Shown: positions 17,701 through 25,505 of the stretch, piece after piece | How the letters are laid out: every line of letters begins with the position of its first letter | Position numbering within the stretch: position 1 is the stretch's first letter | Origin: an uncultured Anaerolineae bacterium | GTDB taxonomy: Bacteria; Chloroflexota; Anaerolineae; Anaerolineales; Villigracilaceae | NCBI GenBank assembly: GCA_903846015.1 | Contig: CAIMZS010000535.1 | Coordinates: 1 to 47,873 of the forward strand | Length of the DNA stretch: 47,873 nucleotides | Reading direction: 5' to 3' | The notes under the pieces: generated by a model | What the model was told of the DNA's origin: nothing | What the model saw: the letters and a program-made list of their open reading frames with translations, nothing else | The model's database searches: none | Translations under genes and position numbers: made by a program

Positions 17701-19488
17701 GTTCGAGATGCAGTAGTCACACCGTGGCGGGATTTGCACGGTGATTTACAACTGGTGGCCCATATCATCCCAAGCCAATCGGAAGCTCCGGATGCAGGTA
17801 ACCTGCGCGAACAGCTCCGCGAAAAACTACCGGAAGTGATGGTGCCGCCGTACTTTTTATTCACAGGCTCATTTCCGCATACCGCAAACGGCAAGATCCA
17901 TCGCGCCGCACTACCAACGCCTACCACTGCCAACCAGAATCAGCGGCCTCAAAATGTTCTTCCTCCAGCGACCCAAACGGAAAAGGCGCTGGCAGAGGCA
18001 TGGGCGGATGTTATCGGCATCGATGTCCATATGATTGGGCGAGATTCAGACTTCATGGATTTGGGCGGGCACTCCCTTTTGATGACCCGCATGATGCTCG
18101 AAGTGCGTAAAATATTCCAGACCGTTTTCAATATGCGCGAATTCTTTGACGCACTGACCATAAGAAAATTCGCCGCCCTAGTCGATGAACGCCGCGCAAA
18201 AGCAAGCAGTGTGATACAGACCGGGCAGCCCGCGCAGACTGAGCGCGATGCCGAATGGGCCCGCCAACGGATGGCCTTTCTTTCTCGGGAAGCGCAGCTG
18301 CCCCATTACCTTGCCCCCGCACGCGGGCTCAGCTTCAAACCGGCGGAGCAAATCGAAACTGTATTTTTGACCGGTGCCACCGGTTTTCTGGGTGCTTACA
18401 TTGTCAAGGAGATCTTGAAAAATACCCAGGCAAATCTTTATTGCCTGGTTCGCCCCAAACGCGGCGAAAACAGCAAGCAGCGTATTGAAAGACAGATGCG
18501 CAATTTCGATATTTGGCCTGGTGATGAAGCCTGGCAGTCAACCTGGGATGCGCGCATACAGGTGGTCGATGGCGATATCACCCTACCGCGCCTGGGCATG
18601 AGTGACCATCGTTATGAGACGCTGGCCCGCCAGGTGGACGCCATCTTCCACGGCGCAGCCCACGTCAATTTCATCTATCCCTATGAAGCCCTGCGTGCCA
18701 CCAATGTGCTCGGCGTTCATGAAATCATCCAATTTGCCTTTCATGCCCGAATCAAGCCCGTGCACCACCTCTCCACTGCTGCCATCTGGCCAATGGGTGC
18801 AAAGTACACTTTTTATGAAAAAGACCCGATCGACCACAACGGGCTTCTTAATCTAGGCTATGATGAAGCCAAATGGGTCGGTGAAAAATGTCTGCGCAAT
18901 GCAGCCGAACGCGGCCTGCCTGTGGCGCGCTATCGTCCGGGGGAGGTCGGCGGCGATAGTATCACGGGGCACTGCGTCACCGATCATTTTCTGATCGCCT
19001 GTATCAAGGGTTTTCTCCAATTCGGCGCTTTCCCGGAGCTGGATATCGAAGTGGATGTGGCCCCAGTGGATTACGTGGCCAAATCAATGGTTTACCTGGC
19101 TTTCCACCGCAAGCCTTTTGGCCGTGCTTTCCACCTGACAAACCCCTCACGCAGGCATATGAAGGATGCGCTGGCGTTCCTGCGCAATCTTGGTTATCAG
19201 TTTGATGTGCTGCCCTTTAGTGACCTGCGCAACAGGTTGGTCAGCAGTCCAAATTTTGCATCGAACGCCCTGTTTGCCTATCAGGCCGCCCTGGAAGACA
19301 TGGATCAGGTCAGCATGCAGCTGCCCAACTACGACACCCGTGAAACCCGGCGTGAGCTGGAAGGTTCCGGTATCGTCTGCGCCCCTGCTGATGAAAAACT
19401 GTTCGAAACGTATTTGCATTATTTGCGCGGCATTGGTTTTATGCCGGAGCCCGAAAATTTTGCTTCTGGAGTGGGTGGACATGCTTAA
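14776..19488 (+). CDS. NRPS: carrier-C-A-PCP-thioester reductase
   Basis: A 1570-residue NRPS counting from ATG 14776; an in-frame TTG at 14764 is an alternative, and neither has a clear ribosome site. Order: carrier domain (about 5-85, S47 in LGISSL), condensation (about 100-525), adenylation (about 540-1030; TSGSTGKPKG near 709-718, FDIS, NLYGPTET, YRTGD, GRADEQVKIHG, NGKIHR), PCP (about 1055-1130, S1100 in LGGHS) and reductase (about 1190-1500; GATGFLG from 1200, Y1362 and K1366). The condensation motif HHxxxDG is HLLVIDQ (H234 to Q240): the second His is Leu and Gly is Gln. My hand-read A-domain code is D-I-A-Q-M-A-L-V-Y-K, which matches no substrate I know. The reductase would release the chain as an aldehyde or alcohol. 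The stop overlaps the next gene by 8 nt. Confidence 0.95.
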   Translation: MTQSDPNTSFNQIQKELKEMILETFGNDDSNISLPNDIPILELGISSLALVEGMRRVYDRFGVLISIRRIIEGQVTLGGLALYIDKEIHKEHTQKNKGGAPRGKWIVEREIPLAASQQHSAFLSRYSGEAGAAFNESVLVKLSGVLDGPALQAAVEEAGNRYEALRTALHSDSNSLQIGSGEALDVQVEAVPKGKLGQWMKAAVGVPFEPGKRLFRAELLRINEDEHILALTGHLLVIDQESLGIVLEDIARLYSAFTRDKPATLMAPCLQWTDYVSLGDTLEARQSLKDAYKFWEESSSGLPQLELPASHPRPPVKKYSSARFSTRLDAPAAELIRDWAVSNKTTPSTIILAAFNIFLHRLTTASEIVTGVQSEPLYLDTGIPSVAVTRNMLPLRSSFEPGRSFSDTIHEMGRLQDLANKHRLLSLAEMIPLLKLQRDQSRSPIFTVAFRTINRPAAPQFEGLHTSHMLPPSPGARYDLELISIEDQEGINLVFDYSTELFEQETISRWANCLKALLRSALDNPSTTCGLLPVMPGDELEIVLREWNKTETAVDQSQTILDLIIKQAHTRNGQTAVRYGNTSINYDQLLEQTEGIAVLLFNNGVKKGDRVGIFLKRSTGLIPAILAVWRLAAMYVPIDTAFPGKRIAFMLSDASVQTVITSRDLLPMLEKESGSCKIIYLEDVRDHNTILPDGIQPAENEDSAYIMFTSGSTGKPKGVEVRHRALLNFLMALQEYIQITPRSKMLALTTISFDISTAELFPPLILGGEVEVAEDGLAADGIQLAERITTTRPTHVQATPSSWKSLLETGWLGWENLCLMSAGEALNRELSEQLLKNDTRLLNLYGPTETTVYSTACQVTSEPGKAVRIGRPLFNTRLYVLDSRMQPMPIGAAGDLYIGGEGVSPGYWNMPELTAERFLPDPFHPGERIYRTGDLAYFMPDGSLICLGRADEQVKIHGVRVELGEIETALLGLAEVRDAVVTPWRDLHGDLQLVAHIIPSQSEAPDAGNLREQLREKLPEVMVPPYFLFTGSFPHTANGKIHRAALPTPTTANQNQRPQNVLPPATQTEKALAEAWADVIGIDVHMIGRDSDFMDLGGHSLLMTRMMLEVRKIFQTVFNMREFFDALTIRKFAALVDERRAKASSVIQTGQPAQTERDAEWARQRMAFLSREAQLPHYLAPARGLSFKPAEQIETVFLTGATGFLGAYIVKEILKNTQANLYCLVRPKRGENSKQRIERQMRNFDIWPGDEAWQSTWDARIQVVDGDITLPRLGMSDHRYETLARQVDAIFHGAAHVNFIYPYEALRATNVLGVHEIIQFAFHARIKPVHHLSTAAIWPMGAKYTFYEKDPIDHNGLLNLGYDEAKWVGEKCLRNAAERGLPVARYRPGEVGGDSITGHCVTDHFLIACIKGFLQFGAFPELDIEVDVAPVDYVAKSMVYLAFHRKPFGRAFHLTNPSRRHMKDALAFLRNLGYQFDVLPFSDLRNRLVSSPNFASNALFAYQAALEDMDQVSMQLPNYDTRETRRELEGSGIVCAPADEKLFETYLHYLRGIGFMPEPENFASGVGGHA

Positions 19489-20227
19489 AGGGAAAAAGAT
19501 CTTGGTCACCGGCGGGAGCCGGGGGATTGGAACTGCCATTGTGCGCAGAGCCATGCAGGAAGGTGCAGATGTCGCCTTTACGTACCTGCACAGCATGGAT
19601 GAAGCACACTTGCTTGCATCCGAATTGTCAGCGAGTTATTCTTCCCAACGTTGTCTGTCGATTGAATGTGACGTGACTGATATGCAGGCCATGGAAACAG
19701 CGGTTAAGAACTTGATCAGCGAGTTCGGCGCCATTGATGGGCTGGTCAACAACGCCGGCATCACACGCGACGTGGTCTTTGCGCGCATGAGCCGTGCCCA
19801 GTGGGATGGGGTTTTGAACACCAACCTGGGCAGCGTCTACAATGCCACCAAGCCGCTCATTTTACAAATGGTGAAGCAGCGCGGCGGTTCGATCGTGAAC
19901 ATCACTTCGGTGGCTGCCATTTATGGCAACAACGGGCAAACCAACTATTCCGCCTCCAAGGCCGGGATCATTGGTTTTACCAAGTCGCTATCCGCAGAGG
20001 TTTCGCCGCAAAACATCCGCGTCAATGCGGTTGCGCCTGGTTATATCAATACCGATATGCTCGGTGTGCTCGACCCCGATACGCTCGCTTATATAAAATC
20101 GCGCATTTCCATGCGGCGCCTGGGGAACGTCGACGATATTGCGCCGATGGTTTGTTTCCTGCTGTCAGACAACGCCGGCTACATCACCGGGCAGATCATC
20201 CAGATCGACGGGGGCATTACCCTGTAA
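19481..20227 (+). CDS. SDR ketoreductase, FabG-like (likely trans-acting KR)
   Basis: This 248-residue short-chain dehydrogenase resembles 3-oxoacyl-ACP reductase FabG. It has the NADP-binding TGGSRGIG near the N-terminus, NNAGIT, catalytic S143 in NITSV, Y156 and K160 in YSASK, and the usual C-terminal IDGGITL. The reading frame is open much further upstream, but that part lies inside the NRPS reductase in another frame. The ATG at 19481, which overlaps the NRPS stop by 8 nt, gives the normal FabG length and begins right at the Rossmann fold. The overlap points to translational coupling. Because the PKS has DH but no KR, the simplest role is reduction of the beta-keto intermediate in trans. 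A role in fatty-acid synthesis cannot be excluded. Confidence 0.92.
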   Translation: MLKGKKILVTGGSRGIGTAIVRRAMQEGADVAFTYLHSMDEAHLLASELSASYSSQRCLSIECDVTDMQAMETAVKNLISEFGAIDGLVNNAGITRDVVFARMSRAQWDGVLNTNLGSVYNATKPLILQMVKQRGGSIVNITSVAAIYGNNGQTNYSASKAGIIGFTKSLSAEVSPQNIRVNAVAPGYINTDMLGVLDPDTLAYIKSRISMRRLGNVDDIAPMVCFLLSDNAGYITGQIIQIDGGITL

Positions 20228-20293
20228 CCAGTTTTTTACATTTACGAATCACACCCTGATCAATATCCAATTCTGACCGAAGGAGAGCCGATA

Positions 20294-21286
20294 ATGACTG
20301 GAATTATCTTTTCAATTTTGATCTTGGTATTTTTGGTCGGGTCAAGTTCGCTCTATTTTCTACTGCGAACGCCCGGCAAGCGATACACTGGGCCAGGCTC
20401 AGTTTCTGACCTCTATGACGCCTGGACTGTCGATAAAAAAATGAAATTCTATTGGGGAAACCACCTGCACGCCGGGCATTACGGTCTGCCATCTCATCAC
20501 AAGGATTTCATTCGTGCCAAATTTGATATGATTGATGAGATGGTGCACTGGGGCATTGCTGAGCCAGATCCAATGCTCTTCAACCGGCTGGAAAAACCTA
20601 TTCCTGGTGCTGAGCCCGTAAAAATCCTGGATATTGGCTGTGGATTGGGAGGCAGCGTCTCATACCTTGCAAAACGCTGGTCAAAAAGCGCTCATATTAC
20701 TGGCATCACCATCTCCAACGCCCAGGCTCGTTTCGCTATCGACTTGGCTCGTTCGGGCGACCAAAAAAATGTGGCCTTTATGCTTTGCGATGCCATGAAT
20801 CAAGCCTTCGCCCCCGAGAGTTTTGATATTATCTGGACACTCGAATCCGAAATGCATATGCCGGATAAAGAACGCTTCGTAAATGAGATCGTGCGGCTTC
20901 TCAAACCTGGCGGAAGGGTGGTAACTGGCACCTGGAATCTGCGTGATACACGTTCCGTACCATTGACTCCATCAGAAAAGGAAAAGGTTCAATACATGTT
21001 GGATGAGTGGTGCGCTACCAAGTTCGATGGCATCCAGGAAATCGTGGAACGTTTTGAGCGACACGGCTTGATTGATGTGCTTGGGGAAGATTGGACCGAG
21101 GCAACGCTCCCGAGCTGGAGGGAAGCTGTTTTGGTTGCCGTGCGTGATGTGCGCGGACTGGCAGGGAACAGCCTGGATTTGGCGTTGTCACATATTCGTG
21201 ATGCCTATACGATTTTGCTGCATGACTCGGCCTTCCGCAAGGGATTATGTGAGTACGGATTATTTCGTGGGCAAAAGCCAGGCTGA
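20294..21286 (+). CDS. Membrane-anchored SAM-dependent methyltransferase
   Basis: A 330-residue class I methyltransferase that begins with one hydrophobic segment (about 3-25, then LLRTPG), so it is probably tethered to the membrane. The catalytic part has the motif I sequence ILDIGCGLGGS, followed by ITGITISNAQ and a motif IV-like FDIIWTLESEMHM. The region before motif I (LYDAW, YWGNHLHAGHYG) resembles tocopherol/ubiquinone-type methyltransferases and small-molecule O-, N- or C-methyltransferases. ATG at 20294 has AGGAGA eight bases upstream. It follows the ketoreductase by 66 nt and is flanked by that gene and its decayed copy. I infer a tailoring methylation of the PKS-NRPS product; the target atom cannot be predicted. 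Confidence 0.88.
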   Translation: MTGIIFSILILVFLVGSSSLYFLLRTPGKRYTGPGSVSDLYDAWTVDKKMKFYWGNHLHAGHYGLPSHHKDFIRAKFDMIDEMVHWGIAEPDPMLFNRLEKPIPGAEPVKILDIGCGLGGSVSYLAKRWSKSAHITGITISNAQARFAIDLARSGDQKNVAFMLCDAMNQAFAPESFDIIWTLESEMHMPDKERFVNEIVRLLKPGGRVVTGTWNLRDTRSVPLTPSEKEKVQYMLDEWCATKFDGIQEIVERFERHGLIDVLGEDWTEATLPSWREAVLVAVRDVRGLAGNSLDLALSHIRDAYTILLHDSAFRKGLCEYGLFRGQKPG

Positions 21287-21388
21287 CTGGGGGTCCACTT
21301 CTTGGCGGAGTAATCTCGCACCAGTATCCGTTTACCGGATGCGATTGGATGTGCCATGCGTAAATCCATAGTTGGTTCTTCGCTGCCG

Positions 21389-21879
21389 GATGGGCTGGCT
21401 AACAACGCCGGCATCACCCGCGACGTGGTCTTTGCACGCATGAGCTGCGCCCAGTGAGATGGGGTTTTAAACACCAACCTGGGCAGCGTCTGCAATGCCA
21501 CCAATCCGCTCATTTTACAAATGGTAAAGCAGCGCGGCGGTTCGATCGTGAACATCACATCCGTGGCTGCCATTTATGGCAACAACGGGCAAAACAACTA
21601 TTCCGCATCAAAGGCCGGGATCATTGGTTTTGCAAGTCGCTTTCCGCCGATGTGTCGCCGCAAAACATACGTGTCAATGCGGTTGCGCCTGGTTATATCA
21701 ATACCGATATGCTCGGTGTGCTCAACCCCGATACGCTCGCATATATAAAATCGCGCATTTCCATGCGTTGCCTGGGGAAGGTGGACGATATTGCGCCGAT
21801 GGTTTGTTTCCTGCTGTCAGACAATGCCGACTACATCACCGGGCGAGTCATCCAGATCGACGGGGGCATTACCCTGTAG
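21389..21879 (+). pseudogene. Decayed partial copy of the FabG-like ketoreductase
   Basis: These 491 nt align with 19736-20227, the last two-thirds of the intact ketoreductase, with about 36 base differences by my hand count (roughly 93% identity). The copy lacks the N-terminal Rossmann fold. A TGG became TGA at 21455-21457, and one base is lost near 21632, in the ACCAAG/GCAAG segment, so the frame breaks just after the catalytic region. Several changes are synonymous, and the last codons and stop remain recognisable. The 100 nt before it (21287-21388) match nothing I know. With the intact copy it forms direct repeats around the methyltransferase gene. Confidence 0.9.
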
Positions 21880-21911
21880 AACCAATATATAAGATCACCA
21901 GATATCTGCAG

Positions 21912-23771
21912 TTAGCCTTTCCGCTCGGCTGGATAATCCCGCACCAACCCTCTCCTCGCCCACATGGCGGGCTTATTTACATAAATCCATTTGCGTATTT
22001 GGATGGCGAGGGTATAGTATAGAAAACCTCTGCCCCAATGCAGTATACGGTAAGGGAATTCATAAATCAGCCATTCTCGCAGCCCTTGTGGAGCAAATAT
22101 CCCGGTGAAATTATCGCGCATTGACTCCAGAGGGCGGGGTGCGGTTTCCGGTTCGAGCGTGCCGGAGTTTTCCCACTTTTCAGGATCAAGCTGCATGCGC
22201 CAGGCATTCACCCAGGGGCGGGATTTTAGAGATGGATGATCAGGATAACATTCTGAAACAGCCTGCCAAAATAATACGAGCGCCACTTCCTCAATCCGGT
22301 CCAGATTTTTACGCGCGACTTGAAGGGCCTGGACAGGGCTGCGCCTGGATGCCAGGTCGAGATGCAGCAGCATCATCAAGTGCATACGGGTCAGGTCACC
22401 GCGCACATGCATGGGGCGCGGTGAACCCTTTTCGGACCAATCTGCGAACAACTGCTGAACCCGATCATTCAATAATCGAAAGCGTTCGCCCAGGCTGAAA
22501 ACTTCTGGAGTCGGGTGGGTTAATAAGCCCTGTACATAGAGCTGGTACGTCCAGGCCCAATAGATGGCAGTATCCCAGGTCAGCTTGGATGTGAAGATCT
22601 GCGCATGCCCAAACGTACGGTACATCCCCTGGTAGAAACCCAGGCAGATTTGGTAAAGATTCTCGATCACCAGCCGGTTATAGTCATTGACGGCTGTCTC
22701 AGTCAGCGTGCCTGTGCGATCACGGCGGATCATTTCCACAGTCAGCGTGTTGGCAATTGCGATAAAGTCTGAACCTGTGCTGTAGAGTGGATCCAAAAAG
22801 AAACCAGCTTCGCCCACACAACTCCAGCGCTGGTGTGAAAACACCTGGGCCGAGGCATAACTGTAGCGCTTCAGACTTAAAAAATCCATGGGCGGTTCAT
22901 TTCGAATAAACTCCCACATCTTGGGTTCATTCGCCTGAAGCCATTCAAGCGCCTGGGAATAGGATTTGCCATAGGTATTGTGCGGGTGAATATCATCATC
23001 CGTGACTATGCCAATGCTGGTGGCTCCTGATCCGAGTGGAATTAACCAGACCCAATATCCTCGCCCCATCAGGTGGTTTGTGGAAAAATAGCGGTCTTCC
23101 ACCGAGCCAATCCGCCAGGCCTGGCCGCCCTGTATTCCCATCGTATCGATATCGATCCGGCCTTGATAGCGCCACCAGGCTGCGCTGGCCCGGTGTTCGT
23201 GCTGCCGTTTTAACCCGAGCTTGGTTTGCAGCAATCGCCTTCGTCCCAGCGCATCGGTCACCCACCGTCCAGTCACCACAAATTCTTCATTGTCGCTCTT
23301 TCGCCGGCATCTTATTACATGCGCTGCATCCCCTTCGGCCAGTTCAATATCATCCACACTGCTGCCCTCGAAAAGCGTTACCCCCATCGCCTTTACCATA
23401 TCCCGCAGATCATTTTCCAAACGGCCACGGTCGATCTGGTAAGATGGTACCGGGGGAAACAGTTCTATGCCGGTCTCCGGTCTCGCAGTCAGCGGCTCCT
23501 GCCCCTGGCCCATGAAAAATCGCAATCCCAGCTTGGGCAGATGCCTGGTGTGGAAATACTTCTCCAACTGCAAAACCTGCCCAAAATAGTAGGTTCCCAG
23601 TTCGATCGACGACTCGCCAACTTTGAAGGCCGCTTCAGGCAGGGGAGATGTTAAACGGTCGATTACGGCTACGGATAGATCAGGTAATTCCAGCCGCAGC
23701 TGTCGCGCCAGGGTCAGCCCGGCCAGGCCACCGCCGCAGATCACAACGTCAAAATAAGTTTGGGTTTGCAT
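21912..23771 (-). CDS. Flavin-dependent halogenase-like FAD monooxygenase
   Basis: A 619-residue FAD protein, convergent with the PKS operon. It has the N-terminal dinucleotide fold VVICGGGLAGL (GGGLAG about 13-18), KVGESS, a LPKLGLRFFMG segment that could carry the halogenase lysine, and W240-V-W242-L-I-P245, the WxWxIP motif typical of flavin-dependent halogenases. The C-terminal 200 residues are helical and not typical of the short bacterial halogenases. ATG at 23769-23771 follows GGAG. No flavin reductase gene is nearby, so reduced FAD would come from a general reductase. Some family members with this motif are not halogenases, so chlorination or bromination of the product is a good guess but not proven. 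Confidence 0.82.
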   Translation of the reverse strand: MQTQTYFDVVICGGGLAGLTLARQLRLELPDLSVAVIDRLTSPLPEAAFKVGESSIELGTYYFGQVLQLEKYFHTRHLPKLGLRFFMGQGQEPLTARPETGIELFPPVPSYQIDRGRLENDLRDMVKAMGVTLFEGSSVDDIELAEGDAAHVIRCRRKSDNEEFVVTGRWVTDALGRRRLLQTKLGLKRQHEHRASAAWWRYQGRIDIDTMGIQGGQAWRIGSVEDRYFSTNHLMGRGYWVWLIPLGSGATSIGIVTDDDIHPHNTYGKSYSQALEWLQANEPKMWEFIRNEPPMDFLSLKRYSYASAQVFSHQRWSCVGEAGFFLDPLYSTGSDFIAIANTLTVEMIRRDRTGTLTETAVNDYNRLVIENLYQICLGFYQGMYRTFGHAQIFTSKLTWDTAIYWAWTYQLYVQGLLTHPTPEVFSLGERFRLLNDRVQQLFADWSEKGSPRPMHVRGDLTRMHLMMLLHLDLASRRSPVQALQVARKNLDRIEEVALVLFWQAVSECYPDHPSLKSRPWVNAWRMQLDPEKWENSGTLEPETAPRPLESMRDNFTGIFAPQGLREWLIYEFPYRILHWGRGFLYYTLAIQIRKWIYVNKPAMWARRGLVRDYPAERKG

Positions 23772-23944
23772 TTTTTCTCCAATACGTGACTAGGCTAATT
23801 CTGCAACACGCTGAGCATCCCGCGGTAACCCTGCGCGATCCTGGGTAATCTGCCCTGTGAAATAACCCGTTCCGCAGAATCTCGTCGAAATTGGCGGCGG
23901 CTTTCCCGAAACGATTGATTCTGGATATAACCCATCATAATTCT

Positions 23945-23973
23945 ATGATAATTGTACCGAAAATAATAGTCAA
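23945..23973 (-). promoter_or_regulatory. Sigma-70 promoter for the halogenase-like gene
   Basis: On the reverse strand: TTGACT (23968-23973), a 17-nt spacer, then TATCAT (23945-23950). Ten of 12 positions match consensus. The transcript would start near 23938, leaving a leader of about 165 nt before the ATG at 23771. The 267-nt gap (23772-24038) shows no other feature. Confidence 0.7.
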
Positions 23974-24038
23974 GGGTTCTACACACCCCGTAAGCCGTTT
24001 TAGGTTAACCCATTCTTGCACAAAGATCATCAAATACT

Positions 24039-25280
24039 CTAAGCGCCTGGATTCCGCATCAGCCAACGCATAAGCGGGCCGCTTAGCATGGATGTTACCA
24101 GAGCCATGACCACCAGAGCGACAAAAACGCGCTGGTCAATAACCTGATACTCCAGTGCAACAGATGCAAAGATGATCTCCATCGCGCCACGGGCATTTAA
24201 ACCACTGCCAACGGCTAAAGCTTCACGCAGCTTTAGACCTCCCAGCCAGGCGCCCAAACCAGCCCCAAGGATTTTGCCAATACTGGCGATCAAGATCACA
24301 ACAACAACCAACACCAGGTCAAAATCCCTGGCAAAGTTTGCTTTTAAGCCGACAGAGACAAAATACAAAGGAGCAAAAAAATTGGCACCAAACTGTTGGA
24401 TGGTTCCATAGACAGGGTTGTTCTTTTTGGAGCCCAAGCCATGACCTACTGTGACCCCTACCAGGAATGCTCCCAAAACTGGATGAATGCCCACTCCCTC
24501 TGCTAATGCCGCCGCTGCCAAAATACAGGCAGCGATGATACTGATATGACATCCTTCCCGATCAACAACCCGTTGCTGCCAGCTTAACAGGGGTCGGATC
24601 AACCAGCGTCCTATCCCCAAAAACAAAACCAAAACCACGAGAACCAGACCAAACACTCCCCATGGATTCTTGTTGGGATTTCCAGGGTTCAACGCACTGA
24701 GACTTGCCGCAAAAAGCGACCATCCAACCAGATCACCTATGACTGCGGCAGTGATAACGATACTACCCACCTGCGTATCAAGCAGGTCAAGGTCCTTTAA
24801 TATTCGTGCGATCACGGGCAGTGCTGAAATGGAAAGCGCAGTTCCCATAAAGATGGGCAGAATAAGCCCCTTTTCCTGCGTGCCCCAAATAGCTGGCCAT
24901 GCTTGCACTGCGCCGAATCCCATCCCGAAGGGAATCAGGATTCCCAAAAAGCTGGCAAGGATAATTCCCCTACCACGTTCGTTCACTCGCTCAAGGTTTA
25001 TTTCCAATCCAACTGAAAACAGGAAAAATAACATGCCAAGGGATATCACTGCTTCGCGTGCCGCATTGACAGTGGACGGATTTGGAAACAACCATGCATA
25101 GGCATCTGGCGCGAGTATGCCGAAGATGGTGGGTCCCAAAACAATACCTCCTAAAAGTTCTCCCATGACAGTTGGGTGGCGAAGCCTGCGCATGATATAT
25201 CCGCCCATTATCGCCATAGCAAGAATTAAACCAATTTGGAGAAAAAACAAAATCCACTCGTGCTGACTCAATAGATTCAT
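24039..25280 (-). CDS. CPA2-family cation/proton antiporter
   Basis: This 413-residue membrane protein has about 12-13 hydrophobic segments and the layout of monovalent cation/proton antiporters of the CPA2 (Kef/GerN-like) family. Visible marks are HPTVMGELLGGIVLGP in the first repeat, ITAAVIGDLVGW, the GVGIHPVLGAFLVGV segment and GLNARGAMEII near the C-terminus. It stops right after the membrane part, so it has no RCK/TrkA nucleotide-binding domain. It is likely to expel K+ or Na+ in exchange for H+. The start at 25278-25280 lacks a good ribosome site. It lies downstream of the dikinase on the same strand, 217 nt away, and near KdpDE and a KimA-like permease, which fits a role in potassium balance. 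Confidence 0.9.
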   Translation of the reverse strand: MNLLSQHEWILFFLQIGLILAMAIMGGYIMRRLRHPTVMGELLGGIVLGPTIFGILAPDAYAWLFPNPSTVNAAREAVISLGMLFFLFSVGLEINLERVNERGRGIILASFLGILIPFGMGFGAVQAWPAIWGTQEKGLILPIFMGTALSISALPVIARILKDLDLLDTQVGSIVITAAVIGDLVGWSLFAASLSALNPGNPNKNPWGVFGLVLVVLVLFLGIGRWLIRPLLSWQQRVVDREGCHISIIAACILAAAALAEGVGIHPVLGAFLVGVTVGHGLGSKKNNPVYGTIQQFGANFFAPLYFVSVGLKANFARDFDLVLVVVVILIASIGKILGAGLGAWLGGLKLREALAVGSGLNARGAMEIIFASVALEYQVIDQRVFVALVVMALVTSMLSGPLMRWLMRNPGA

Positions 25281-25479
25281 TTTTGCAATCCGGGCATACG
25301 CTCACATTGAAAATGTGGTATCACACACCGGTCGACGGAGGCCATGACCGGATGCATTGACCATGTAAACCAGGAAAACTGATAGAACGGGTCCGGCTAC
25401 CCCGTGCTCGTGCTCTAACCATGCTTATCCATCGAGGTAGAACCTGGTGCGTGCTGGCTTGGAGGTAATCCGGTTAACC

Positions 25480-25505
25480 TTGATCAAATCATACGGTTCA
25501 TATAA
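25480..25505 (+). repeat. 26-nt repeat, copy A
   Basis: Core GATCAAATCATACGGTTCAT, matching copy C (32157-32182) at 22 of 26 positions. It overlaps the stop codon of the dikinase and lies about 200 nt upstream of the antiporter start, in reverse orientation to it. Apart from this and the imperfect CCGGTC/GACCGG inverted repeat near 25328-25353, the gap 25281-25497 shows nothing. Confidence 0.55.

Noticed and set aside
19166-19480. Upstream extension of the ketoreductase reading frame
   Set aside because: It lies wholly inside the NRPS reductase domain in another frame and adds no fold; ATG 19481 gives normal FabG length.
25329-25353. CCGGTC/GACCGG inverted repeat as a terminator for the dikinase
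   Set aside because: Only 6 bp of stem, a 12-nt loop or longer, and no T-run on the reverse strand.
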